Below, piece after piece: positions 35,600 to 44,839 of a stretch of 64,000 nt of DNA. Below the pieces are notes generated by a model. It worked only from the letters and a program-made list of their open reading frames with translations. It did no database searches and was not told the DNA's origin. The DNA is from Podocnemis expansa. Its lineage: Eukaryota; Chordata; Testudines; Podocnemididae. Numbering within the stretch: position 1 is the first letter of the stretch; every line of letters begins with the position of its first letter. The stretch spans positions 9,502,318 through 9,566,317 of the forward strand of contig ML681981.1 in NCBI GenBank assembly GCA_007922195.1, read 5' to 3'. Both the position numbers and the translations under genes were made by a program.

Positions 35600-36681
35600 T
35601 TAAAAAATGGGTTGCCTGTGTCCCAAGCAAGTGCCCCAATCTCCAGACAAACATCATTCTTCTGTTTGCTGGCTCAGCATTACAATACATAAATCCCACT
35701 CTGGATCCAGACCCAAGGCTGTTATCCCAATTCCAGTCCTTTTCCTTTTTGTTTCCTTTCAAAATTACTTCCTCCTCCCTCTCATGTGAGTGGGTGGGCT
35801 TGTGGTGCCAGCCAAATTTGGTTTCAAAATTTGGCTTTTCTCTCCTGCTTCCCCTGACTCAACCAGTCTGTGCTTATGGCACTGAGCAGAGCTCTACCAA
35901 TGGGATAACTCCAAAAACAGAAGGCATACCCAGAAAGCAGATATCAGCTATGAGCATTGGATAAGAAAAGGGGCATGTGTAGGGGAGAGATTTCTGAAGA
36001 TTTTGAGGCAGCAAAGTGGGAGAATAAATAGTGGTGTTTCTGCCTATTAGAGGGATTAGGGGTTGGTGTGGCATTGTCAAGTTCTCATTTCACTACCTCC
36101 ATAACTGAATATTAGAGAGGGCAAAGATCATATCTGTTTGGACTGGAGGAAGGGCAGGAAGCAAGGTCACAGTTCAGATAAACATTGAGTTATTTCTGAA
36201 ATGCTAGATTTGCTCAGTACTAGCTTAACAGTAAACAGTTCCCTGAAATTGTTTTACATTGACTCTGTTAGAAACTTTCACCTTCCATCATAATCTCAAT
36301 TTGTTTATAACTGACTTATACACTAATCTTCTGTGATATTCACATTTCCTGTCAGGCCTATATATTCATGATCCACAATTAACTAGCTTCAACTTTTACT
36401 GTACTTAACAAGGGTCCTAAAATGTATCTCTTGTTCTACAATACACTAAATGAAGGGTTGCAGGTCACTGAGCTACTTACCTAGTCGTTTAGAATGTGTA
36501 GAAAGCCTCCAGCTCATGCTTGCAACATGCAAATTTACCCTTTTATATAAGCATATCATAACACTGATACACCAATTCAATAAGGGAGAAAACCAAAGTG
36601 TTTTCATGCAAATATGACTGACAATAAGTTATAGTGGCACACTTATTTGAGTGCAAGGGCATAGCATGGTTACAGAATTAA
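35600..36681. other. no recognisable feature
   Basis: Apparently unique sequence; nothing recognised. Confidence 0.4.
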
Positions 36682-36703
36682 CTTGGCTACATGGTGCACA
36701 TCA

Positions 36704-36890
36704 AAACAAACAAACAAGGAGTTCTATGGCACTTAAAGGCTAACAAATATATTTATTGCCTGAGCTTTTGTGGGAGAAAATCCCACATCTGATGAAACCT
36801 CATGCAATAAATATATTTGTTAGCCTTTAAGTGCCACAGGACTCCTTGTTTGTTTTACTGAACTAAACTAACATGGCTCCCTCTTTGAAT
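36704..36890 (+). mobile_element. Penelope-derived foldback unit 2
   Basis: The left arm is a reverse tail (CAAGGAGTTCTATGGCACTT, AAAGGCTAACAAATATATTT, GGGAGAAAATCCCAC). The right arm is a forward tail (CTGATGAAACCTCATGC, TTAGCCTTTAAGTGCCAC, GAACTAAACTAACATGGC). The whole unit is bracketed by a 22-bp repeat with two mismatches (36682-36703 and 36891-36912, core ACATGGTG.ACATCA). The right arm lacks the helix-II hairpin present in other copies. Confidence 0.8.
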
Positions 36891-36912
36891 CTTGGCAACA
36901 TGGTGTACATCA

Positions 36913-37579
36913 GTTACTCTTAAGTTTTGCTTTCAGCTTTGAGCTTGGCTTCCTTTCTCCTCCCCAGCCACATTCCTATCTACTTCATATAGTATGTGTG
37001 GTCTGTGGCCAACTGATGGTTCTTATTAGAAGAAATCTGAGGCTACTCAGACAAGCTGTGTTAAAGATATATGGATCATGGGATTCAGATGAGGGGAATG
37101 TCTTGGTGGTAACTTGAATAGTTTACGGTTTTTGTTTTTTCTACATCCTAGGTACAAAATTGCTTGTTCCAGGTACTAAAAATGCTTTACAAATTCACTG
37201 GTGTGCTGGCTCATTTACAATGACTGAAGGCAGCCAGTAAAAGACGCATGCATATTCCATGACATATGCAACTCAATATATTGTATACTTTACCCTTAAA
37301 TTAATTTGATTCACTCTCACTCCTCTCTAACAAAGGTTAAAACCAGTAAATATTAACATGTATAGTATTTGCTAAGTCTCACGCTTAGGCCATATGGTTA
37401 CTATAAAGCTGAACTACACAAGAAATTAAATCTGTTTAGATAACTTCATAGCTATTTACAACCTAGATTTGAAGAACAGTAAGTTGTATTATTCTGTGCA
37501 AAGGTGCTGGCTTCCCTGAAAGCCTATCCTAATGAAGAGCTAATCGCTCCACCACAATGTGGATGATCCTTTGCTAAAG
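36913..37579. other. no recognisable feature
   Basis: AT-rich sequence; nothing recognised. Confidence 0.4.
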
Positions 37580-37587
37580 TTATAAAC

Positions 37588-38061
37588 CAGGGGTGGCCAA
37601 ACTTGTGGAACTCAAGAGCCACACAATTTGATTATTAAACCTTTGAGAGCCGCATTGAGGCATATAGCCATATACTTTTACCTAGTCCAAAATCACTAAG
37701 TTTAAAATTCATTACACACTTTAATTTTATCGTAGAAAGAGGACAAATATTGATCCTACTAATGTCAGATTCTAATAATTACTTAAGATTACCAGAAAAA
37801 TTAGCCCTAGAGAGTAAAAACTTAGCTGCTGCTCAGTGTAGAAGATTGCAGGCTAGTGGCAAGTTTTTTAAAAACCCAGTCATGCTGCACTTCTCCTGCC
37901 ATCGCCAACCATGCTGCGCTTCACCCCACTGTCCCAACCCCCTCCTGAACTCCTAGGCTGGGGCTGCTTTCCTAAATTGATTTGCTGACTTTCTTCCAGG
38001 AGCCACAATTTTTCATTCAAGACTCGCATATGGCTCCCAAGCCACAGTTTGGCCATGTCTG
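37588..38061. mobile_element. hAT-type MITE (474 bp)
   Basis: Ends CAGGGGTGGCCAAACTTG and CAGTTTGGCCATGTCTG are inverted repeats. TSDs TTATAAAC (37580-37587) and TTATATAC (38062-38069) agree at 7 of 8. Subterminal GAGCCACA and GAGCCGCA blocks recur. No transposase. Confidence 0.85.
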
Positions 38062-38069
38062 TTATATAC

Positions 38070-38767
38070 AGTAGAGTTTCTAGAATATCAAAAGAATTGT
38101 GAGTTTATACAATGGGGTCCCTGTGGCCAATTATTGAATACTGTACAATAAAACTCATGTTAATTGAGTTTGAGAAGGGGAAGGTTAAGGTGAAATAATA
38201 ATTTCAATGTGCTATCTCTTCTTTCAAAAAACCTCACAAAAGCACTTGAATCACTTTAATTTTGGATTAGTTGAAGGAAGATGTATATTTGGGGGTAGGG
38301 TGGGAATTTAAAGTAAAGATTTAAGCAGTGGTTGCCCCTTAGAGCAAACTTTTTATCAGGTCTTGGCTGTTAGGCCCCAGAAATGTGATTGGATTCATAA
38401 AGAAACAGAATATTTTAGTTGTATTTTCATATTTAGCTGTTACCAGGGGACGGATGAAAAAGCAGACAGCATCTTCTACAGTCAGAGGAAAGCCTCTTCC
38501 ACCAGTTGGGATTTTCAGGAAAATCTCTTAGGTGACTATTGACCAGGCCAAATCTTAGTTGTCTGACAATCTGTGGTATCAGTGTACATTGTAGCAGGAA
38601 AATTCCTAAACTTGATGACAGCAGTCCTGATCCTACTTCTATTGAGTTTAGAGTTTTCTCATTTGATTGAAATGAGAAGAGGAGTGGAAGCAAAATCTCC
38701 AAATGGATTCATATCTACTTCTTACACCATGGTTCTTCCATCAGCAAATATTGAAGTATTTTACACA
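38070..38767. other. no recognisable feature
   Basis: Nothing recognised between the MITE and the SINE. Confidence 0.4.
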
Positions 38768-38925
38768 GGAAGTCACTATCATTAGTCCCTTTTTACAGAA
38801 GGGGAAACTGAGTCAGAGAGGCCAAAGGACTTGCCTGTGATCTTCCAGCAGACCTGTGGCACAACAGAGAAGAGACCCCAGGTCTGAAGACCCACCATAG
38901 TGCCCTGGACACTAGTCCATAGAGC
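38768..38925 (+). mobile_element. MIR/CORE-SINE-like element
   Basis: TTTTTACAGAAGGGGAAACTG, then CAGAGAGGCCAAAGGACTTG and a CAGACCTGTGGCAC stretch follow the order of the amniote MIR core (ACAGA-GGGGAAACTGAG-CAGAGAGG-ACTTGCC). An old copy, common across amniotes, so not diagnostic of species. Confidence 0.75.
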
Positions 38926-40107
38926 ATTTTTAGCTGGGTCCCTAAAATCCAGCACATGTAATTATATGCACTCTTTGAACAAGGGTTTTACCTCACTCAT
39001 GAAGTTTTAGAGTAGAAGTAAAGTGTCTTCTCTTGTTTTTGTGCAACTTTCTGTTACTAAAACTGTTTCCTGTCCAATTACTTTCATAATTGCCATTGTG
39101 CCTTAGGGCAGAAAACCATCCTTCTAATGCATATGTGTTTTCAGAAACTTCATATTTTATTGGCTTCTATTTTGGAAAAGCAGAGATCAACTTAATGTTT
39201 TATGATGTGTGTCTTAGCCATTGGATGGCTTTGCTGAATGTGTTTTGAAAAATGTAGGTAACTGAGTTTTATCATATTTTCAAATGGCATTTTATAGGTA
39301 ATATGCAAGACTAAGAACTGTTTGTAGAAAACTGAGTTTTCATTATCCTGTACGTCTCTGGGAATCTGGTACCTGAGATATTGACACTAAGCTGATGCTT
39401 TTTTTTCCTGAAATAATAAAACCCCCTCCTTTGGTGAAACCAAATTTGGATGGCACCACAAATCTGCTCAGTTCTGCATATGTGATGATTCTATTGATAT
39501 ACAAAAGACCTTTTGGAAGGGAGAATAAAGCTGATAGGTGTGGGTAGTGGAAAGTAGAAAATCAAAATTACAACAGTTGGAGGGCTGGTCTGTGGATGTT
39601 TTTATGGCTCCTATTTTTGAAAATATTAGCCTAAATCTTGATGGTGGGGCATTCCAACACAGGTAGGACTAACTCCATCTACTGCTAGGAGACTTGTGAT
39701 TGATGAACTCCTACGGGTACTTGCAAATCAATGTAGGTAGATACAGCAGTGTGCCTGGCATTTGTTTGTACTAGCAAAGTAAGTAAAAACAATCATTTTT
39801 ATTGTAATAGGTACTTACATCAGTATTAGAGTGGGGGGGGGGTTGAAAACTGAGCCAAAATTTCAGTACATTAGAGAGAGAGCTTCTGGAAGACTCAGTA
39901 CACATATTTGTTGTATGTCTTACTACTTCTGCATCTCTAGCACAAATTTTGCTAGAGAATATCTTCTGGGGCAATGGGGATGGTGGGGGAGAACGGTTCA
40001 TTTTTGTGGCAAGTAAGGAATGGGAGTGGGGAAAAGGGCAAGGGATAAGCTATGCTAGGTAAGTCAATTCCAGGTTCTCATTCCTTGTTTAGATGAGACG
40101 AGAATGT
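38926..40107. other. no recognisable feature
   Basis: AT-rich sequence with a G-run at about 39833-39842; nothing else recognised. Confidence 0.4.
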
Positions 40108-40115
40108 TCTAGGTC

Positions 40116-40291
40116 AGGGTTCTCAACCACTGTGTCGGGACACATGACTGTGTCACAATACAGTGGTAAGTGTGTTGCAAAGAGCTGGGGAGATAGCTGG
40201 ATTTGTCATGGGGAAGGTGGACTGGTGTGTCCCATGGGGTTCTGACATGCTGTCAAGTGTGTTGTGACCTACAAAAGGCTGAGAACCACTG
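40116..40291. mobile_element. hAT-type MITE (176 bp)
   Basis: Ends CAGGGTTCTCAACCACTG and GGCTGAGAACCACTG are inverted repeats. TSDs TTCTAGGT (40108-40115) and TTCTAGAT (40292-40299) agree at 7 of 8. Internal direct repeats of a GTGTGTTG-like motif. Confidence 0.85.
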
Positions 40292-40335
40292 TTCTAGATA
40301 GAGTGCCTTGACTACTTTATTTTTAAGCCCCTTTA

Positions 40336-40632
40336 TGAAGAAGGAGAAAAATTGTTCTCTTTAACTGTTGATGATAAGATAAGAAGTAAGGAGTTTAAAT
40401 TATGGCAAAGGAGGTTTAGGTTGGACATTAGGAGAAAATGCCTGTCAGGGTGATTACAACTGGAATAAGTGGTCTAGGCAGGTTGTGGAATCTGCATCAT
40501 TGGAAGTTTTTAAGAGCAGGTTAGACAAATACGCCTCAGGGATGGCATAAGAGGGTACTTGGCTCTGCCATGAGTGCAGGGGCCTGGACTTGAGGACCTC
40601 TCATGGTTCCTTCCAGTTTCTGTGATTTTATG
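40336..40632 (+). mobile_element. CR1 LINE 3' end
   Basis: GAGAAAAATTGTTCTCTTTAAC, GGTTTAGGTTGGACATTAGG, GCAGGTTGTGGAATCTGC, GAGTGCAGGGGCCTGGACTT and TGGTTCCTTCCAGTTTC in CR1 order, ending in a TGTGATTTTATGA tail. No coding part of note. Confidence 0.75.
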
Positions 40633-40849
40633 ATCCCTTTCACCATTAACTTCTATGCTTTTGCTTACTGAAGATGTAGGCTGTCTCTTTTTCATCTCAA
40701 TAACAAAGAAGAGCAGAGGAACATAACAGAACTCTAAACTTTTTCACCATAATCTATAGACTGTGTAAAGCACACAAAAAATTGTATGAAATTCATATCA
40801 AAGTTTCATAAATCTTTCTATGCTAGCCCTAAGATTTGTAGGAAGAGTG

Positions 40850-41436
40850 TGGCTCTGTGAGACTATATCGTTTACCTTCCCCCACTCCATTCCATCCACT
40901 CATCCCACATCATACTAGGTGTCCTGTATGTAGTGTTCCTGCAGTTCCATAGTATGTTGAGTCCACTGCTGGCAAAATGGCTCAACTTTGATCCTGCAGC
41001 CAGTATGCAGCACATAGCAGGTCCCAATAATGCACACAGCATTAACAGTGTCATCCACATGGATCTGAGGGTAATGCCACCAGGATTTCAATCTGACAAA
41101 CCCATTCCACCACCATCCTACAGTTAATGGGTATGGAGTTGAACATTCTTTTGCCAGGCCCTTTGACATCAGTGTATGATTTCAAAAGCCATTGCAGACT
41201 GGCATATGCATGGTTATTCTAGGACAATGTTTGGGACAGTGATTTCCTTCGTATCTCGCTGTGAATGTAATAATGTCCTAGCTTGTCCCTGAAGCTACAG
41301 TTCTGATTTTTAGAAAATCCTGGCAGTATGCATCATCCCAGTACATCCCCCACTCATGCCCATGATCTTGTCTCTGTGGTTGACCTGGGCCTACATAACA
41401 ATGAAGTAATTTTCTTTGCATTTTTACGTACTCACT
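40850..41436 (-). pseudogene. PIF/Harbinger transposase, C-terminal remnant
   Basis: DDE-superfamily nuclease that cuts and pastes PIF/Harbinger elements. Reading 41436 downwards: SEYV at the start, then in a shifted frame VDHRDKI followed by GCTGMMHTARIF, which matches the conserved VGWPG..HDARIF region of the family. The expected Asp in HDAR is Thr here, a probable catalytic loss. Next comes a MVVE...RLKSWW stretch (family: VVENAFGRLKxRWR) near 41050-41110, then TVNAVCIIGTCYVLHTGC (family: ACCVLHNIC) near 40985-41040. Several frameshifts and a stop separate these blocks. The 84-codon frame 40915-41169 is the longest open piece. Family call from motif order; a profile search is needed. Confidence 0.7.
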
Positions 41437-42408
41437 GGCTATGTCTACGCTTAGAGCAGAATTCAAATTGATTGTCATCAATTCGAATTCTATTAAGTGC
41501 ATGGACATACCCGCTTTCATCAATTCAAACTGTTGACTTTGAATTCGTCAAACCTCATTTGATATTGAAGTGGCGGTCAATTTGAATGGAGGAGTTCGAA
41601 TTGACACAGTGTGGCCATGTCAATTTGAACTCACAGTGAGTTCAAATTGACAGGGGCTGACCTTCCTGCCAGGGTGCATGGCACCCTGGAAGGAAGACAA
41701 GTCCTTTGGCACTTGGGGCCAGCAGCCACAAAAGTACCTCCCCCCCCCAGCCAGAAAGCACCTCTGCACGCAACCCCTGCGGGGCTGGCCATGCGCAGGG
41801 TAAGCACCCCCATGTGTGGCTTCTCCCCGGGCAGCCACGTGTGGGGGAAAGCACCCTCGCATGCGGCTCCTGTGGGGCTAGCTGCATGCGGGGGTGCTTT
41901 CCCTGCGTGTGGTTTCTTGAGGAGCAGCCACATGTGGGGGAAGCTAGCGGGGATGGAGCCCCCCAGCAGCATGGCTCCAGCCCCGCTGGGAGGCAAGCCA
42001 GGCTCCAGCCCTTGGGGGGGATTCCCTTTCCCGCAGGGGCAGCCCTTCTGGGAAGGGGCAGGGGGAAACTTCCTCTGCCAGGCTTCAGCACTCTGAGCCT
42101 GGCATGGGGTAAAGCATCTCCTCCCCAGCTCTAGTGGCACTGTGGCTGGGGCTGGGCAGGGGATGCTTTTCCCTGTGCCGGGCTCAGAGTGCTGGAGCCT
42201 GGCTGGGAATTGGCTGTGGCTGTGGCCGTTTTGCACGGCCATCTTGTCACACTTCCCATGGTGCCCCCCTCCAATTCGAATTGGCAAGTCCAGTCCATGG
42301 ACATGCCAATTTGAACAGGATTTTCTTGTCTAGCCATATCAATTCAAATGAATAATTATTAGTTCGAATTCGGTCATTCGAACTGACGTGGTAAGTGTAG
42401 ACACAGCC
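41437..42408. mobile_element. TIR DNA transposon, copy A (972 bp)
   Basis: Ends GGCTATGTCTACGCTTAG and AAGTGTAGACACAGCC are inverted repeats. Flanks ACTCACT (41430-41436) and ACCCACT (42409-42415) are a 7-bp near-duplication inside the Harbinger transposase. Subterminal regions are full of AATTCGAATT/CAATTTGAA palindromes. The GC-rich centre holds long frames on both strands (up to 218 codons) with no recognisable protein. The block 42240-42280 (GCCATCTTG.CACAC.TCCC) is the reverse complement of 48763-48795 in copy B, so they are one family in opposite orientation. Confidence 0.75.
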
Positions 42409-42528
42409 ACCCACTCTTTGCAGAGGGCAGTCTATGGCATGTGAGTCTCGCAGAGTTCAAGGCCAAAAGGGACCACCAGATCACACAGGTTGACCTCCTG
42501 TATAACACAGGCTAACAGTAACACCCAT

Positions 42529-43271
42529 CAATGTTCCCTCTAAGCTGCATGGCCCCGGGCACTGCAGTCCCTGCCAGAGAGTAACTCTGAGCTGGGAGTT
42601 TTTAAAACTCCTGCTCAGAGGAAGCTCTCACTGAGCCTGTGCAGACAATCTGCATAGGCTCAGTGAGAGCTCCTCTGGCCAGAGCAGCAGCCGGGGACCA
42701 AGGCGTGCTGTTCCCTCGGCCAGGTAACGGGCCCCTAACCACCCCCCTTCCAACTGCTGGGGGGGGGGCATCAGGGCCAGAGGCTGCTCCACCTGGCTGC
42801 CTGCCCAGCCTCACTGCAGCAGGGCAGAGCAGCCAGCTCAGCTTACCCCCAGCCAGCTGCGCCTTCCTGGGGGGGCAAAATGGGCTGGCGCTGAGCTCTG
42901 GCATGCGGGGTCGGGGCCCTGGAGCAGCTCACTCCCAAAGAGTTTGGGCCACTTTGCCCATGGCCCCCCAGGCCATGGATCAGGCCCATTCAAGCCAGGG
43001 GGGTAGGTGGGGATGAAGTGGCCCAAACTCTTTGGGAGTGAGCTGCTCCAGGTCCCCGACCCCACACGCTGGAGTTCAGTGCCAGCCCCCTCAACCCCCC
43101 TGGGAGGCACGGCCAGCTAGGAGTAGGCTGGGCTGGCTGCTCCGCCCCACTTCCAGGAGGTCGGGGAGGCAGCGGAGTTTGAGTGGGGGCCAAGATCGGG
43201 CCCGTGGGGGGGGGCTGTGCAGTGAGCAGCATATGTTGCTCAGCTGCATTGGCCCCTTAGAGGGAACATTG
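42529..43271. mobile_element. MITE with 16-bp TIRs (743 bp)
   Basis: Perfect inverted ends CAATGTTCCCTCTAAG and CTTAGAGGGAACATTG. TSDs ACACCCAT (42521-42528) and CCACCCAT (43272-43279) agree at 7 of 8, so probably hAT-type. GC-rich, no recognisable transposase; overlapping frames up to 125 codons are compositional. Contains the internal inverted repeat at 42882-43089. Confidence 0.85.
42882..43089. repeat. internal inverted repeat of the 743-bp MITE
   Basis: The left arm (42882-42954) and right arm (43016-43089) are near-perfect reverse complements over about 70 bp, including GGAGCAGCTCACTCCCAAAG and AGTTTGGGCCACTT, separated by about 61 bp. Confidence 0.8.
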
Positions 43272-43565
43272 CCACCCATCTCCACACACTAAACTGAACC
43301 ACCAAAATGAGACTAACTCGTTACACACTGTATGCAGAGAATAGAAAGGACTGAGATGTGCTAATGCTTGAGGTCCATGCTAGTCAAGGAATTAATCAAG
43401 ACATATCTAGATAACCCTGGCAACTGATCCACACCCCATGTTGCAGAGGAAAGTGAAAAGCCCCCAGGGTCACTGCTAATCTGACCTGGGAGAAAATTCC
43501 TTCCCCACTCCACGTCGTGCTGTCCGCTAAGTCTCAGTATGTGAGCAAGCAACAGCCAGCTAAGA

Positions 43566-44130
43566 ACATGGGGGAGAGAGACTATTTGGTACTACCTCTG
43601 GGTCCTGGCCTAGGCATATATAACCCCTGAACTGTTGGATAACCCTGAACTGACTGTCAGCTTTGAGAGAATGGAACATTACATATGCTTACCAGTTTTG
43701 GGTACATCACAGTCCTGATCACTGCCCAAAATCTCCTTCCTCACATCCCCCTCAGTTTACTTGCCAACACCAAACTGATTAGCCATGGTCCTGTAGCAAG
43801 TTGGGATGGCCAGATTCCAAATTACTAGACTGATCTAGACTAGCATAGCCTCCCTAATGCATGTGTCTTGATGCAGGATGGTCAAGGCAAGCTTACTGCA
43901 CAGCTCCAGGAAGGAGAAAGTTCTGCAGTCAGTGCTGGTCATCCCTGCTTTGCACGACATTGTGATGTTATCAGTCTGTGCTTGTGGCACTGTTTCAGAA
44001 GCGCTGGTTTGTGATGGTCTACAATAATCTGCAATTATGGCAACAAGAATGAACAGCATCAGCTGGGCTGTTTGCCATGTCTTTACCCCCTCTAAGAAAT
44101 GTCTTTGATAAGACAAACACAGCTGCTGAA
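43566..44130 (-). pseudogene. PIF/Harbinger transposase, N-terminal remnant
   Basis: The 93-codon frame 43835-44116 ends with FLELCSKLALTILHQDTCIRE, which resembles the family's F..LC..L.P.L..QDT..R region. A frame change then gives VIWNLAIPTCYRTMANQFGVGK (43757-43824), close to the family helix-turn-helix signature (LATPDSYRSV..QFGVGKSTV), followed at once by a stop. The part downstream that should hold the first catalytic Asp (GxIDGTHI) is not clear, and the CR1 insertion follows. Upstream sequence to about 44420 may be its leader. Confidence 0.65.
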
Positions 44131-44588
44131 ATGTCCATCAGCATCTCACTGATGCTCTGTCTGATTCCTGAAATAGGAATGAAAACATAAGTAGGAGAAG
44201 TTCTTTTACTGGTGCTAGATTCTAGCTGCTGACTGCTTATAGGGTGTTTGCAGACCTAAAACTGGTTAGCTGGATATGTTAGCAGGCTAACAGCATTTCC
44301 AGTGACATGCAGCTGAATGGACAGACAAGTTTGCTCTCCGTGAACTAAGGCCTAGAGTAGCTCGACCGACAAGGTGCTGAGAATCCTGGGATACGTCTCC
44401 AGAAGCAAACAGATATGATTGGTCTGCATAGCTCAGTAAGGACATGTTCACAACTTTGCATGGGTATCAGGCTTGTGAAGTAATGCAGTGCGTGTGCTCA
44501 AGCACAAGAAAGGAAAGAAAAGGTTTGCAGGTGGGTCCCCCAGACCTGTATTTACTATGCAGTGTAGGCAGAAGTCAAAGAGACACCT

Positions 44589-44824
44589 TGTCAATCTCAA
44601 AAGGGATAGCCGTGTTAGTCTAGTCCAGTAAAAAAACAACAAGGAGTTGTGTGGCACTTTAAGACTAACAGATTTATTTTTTGCATGAGCTTTCGCGGGA
44701 AAAGATCCCACTTCCTCAGATGCTTTGAAGTACCTGAGGAAGTGGGATCTTTTCACATGAAAGCTCATGCAAAAAATAAATCTGTTAGTCTTAAAGTGCC
44801 ACACAACTCCTTATTGTTTTTTTT
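44589..44824 (+). mobile_element. Penelope-derived foldback unit 3
   Basis: The best palindrome of the set. The left arm is a full reverse tail, from AAAGGGATAGCCGTGTTAG to TCCCACTTCCTCAGATGC. The right arm begins CTGAGGAAGTGGGATC at 44734 and runs to CCACACAACTCC. Perfect 12-bp TSDs AAAGAGACACCT (44577-44588 and 44825-44836) bracket the whole, so it is one insertion. Arms pair over about 85 bp with a loop of roughly 15 nt. Confidence 0.9.
44683..44723 (-). ncRNA. hammerhead-like core, left arm of foldback unit 3
   Basis: On the minus strand: CTGAGGA, helix II GTGGGA...TCCCGC, GAAA, then GC-TCAT-GC. The strongest match of the helix II / GAAA core here. The base at the U16.1 position is A, so cleavage is unlikely in this copy. 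Confidence 0.45.
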
Positions 44825-44839
44825 AAAGAGACACCTGAC

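Larger units (their letters stand above)
42447..43565 (-). mobile_element. CR1-like LINE 3' end, minus strand, split by a MITE
   Basis: 42447-42528 (TTCAAGGCCAAAAGGGACC, GACCTCCTGTATAACACAGG) and 43272-43565 (GAGGAAAGTGAAAAGCCCCC, CCTGGGAGAAAATTCC) are the reverse complement of the CR1 3' end seen at 4262-4602. MITE 42529-43271 separates them. No coding sequence. Confidence 0.65.
40850..44420 (-). mobile_element. fossil PIF/Harbinger transposon, heavily interrupted
   Basis: On the minus strand, N-terminal transposase pieces lie at 43.7-44.1 kb and C-terminal pieces at 40.9-41.4 kb, in the right order. Between them sit a same-strand CR1 (42447-43565) carrying a MITE, and TIR element A (41437-42408). 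A 38-bp residue (42409-42446) appears to be Harbinger sequence just before the transposase region that resumes at 41436. Outer ends are not resolved; the upstream limit is approximate. Confidence 0.65.

Noticed and set aside
35518..35964. 148-codon frame as a possible exon
   Set aside because: Starts inside the tail of a SINE-like repeat; composition gives no coding signal and no domain is recognised.
41631..42287. 218-codon minus-strand frame and overlapping plus-strand frames of 142-149 codons
   Set aside because: They lie in the GC-rich centre of TIR element A with no recognisable domain and are open in several frames together.
44589..44824. Long hairpin as a microRNA precursor
   Set aside because: Explained by two inverted Penelope tails within one TSD.
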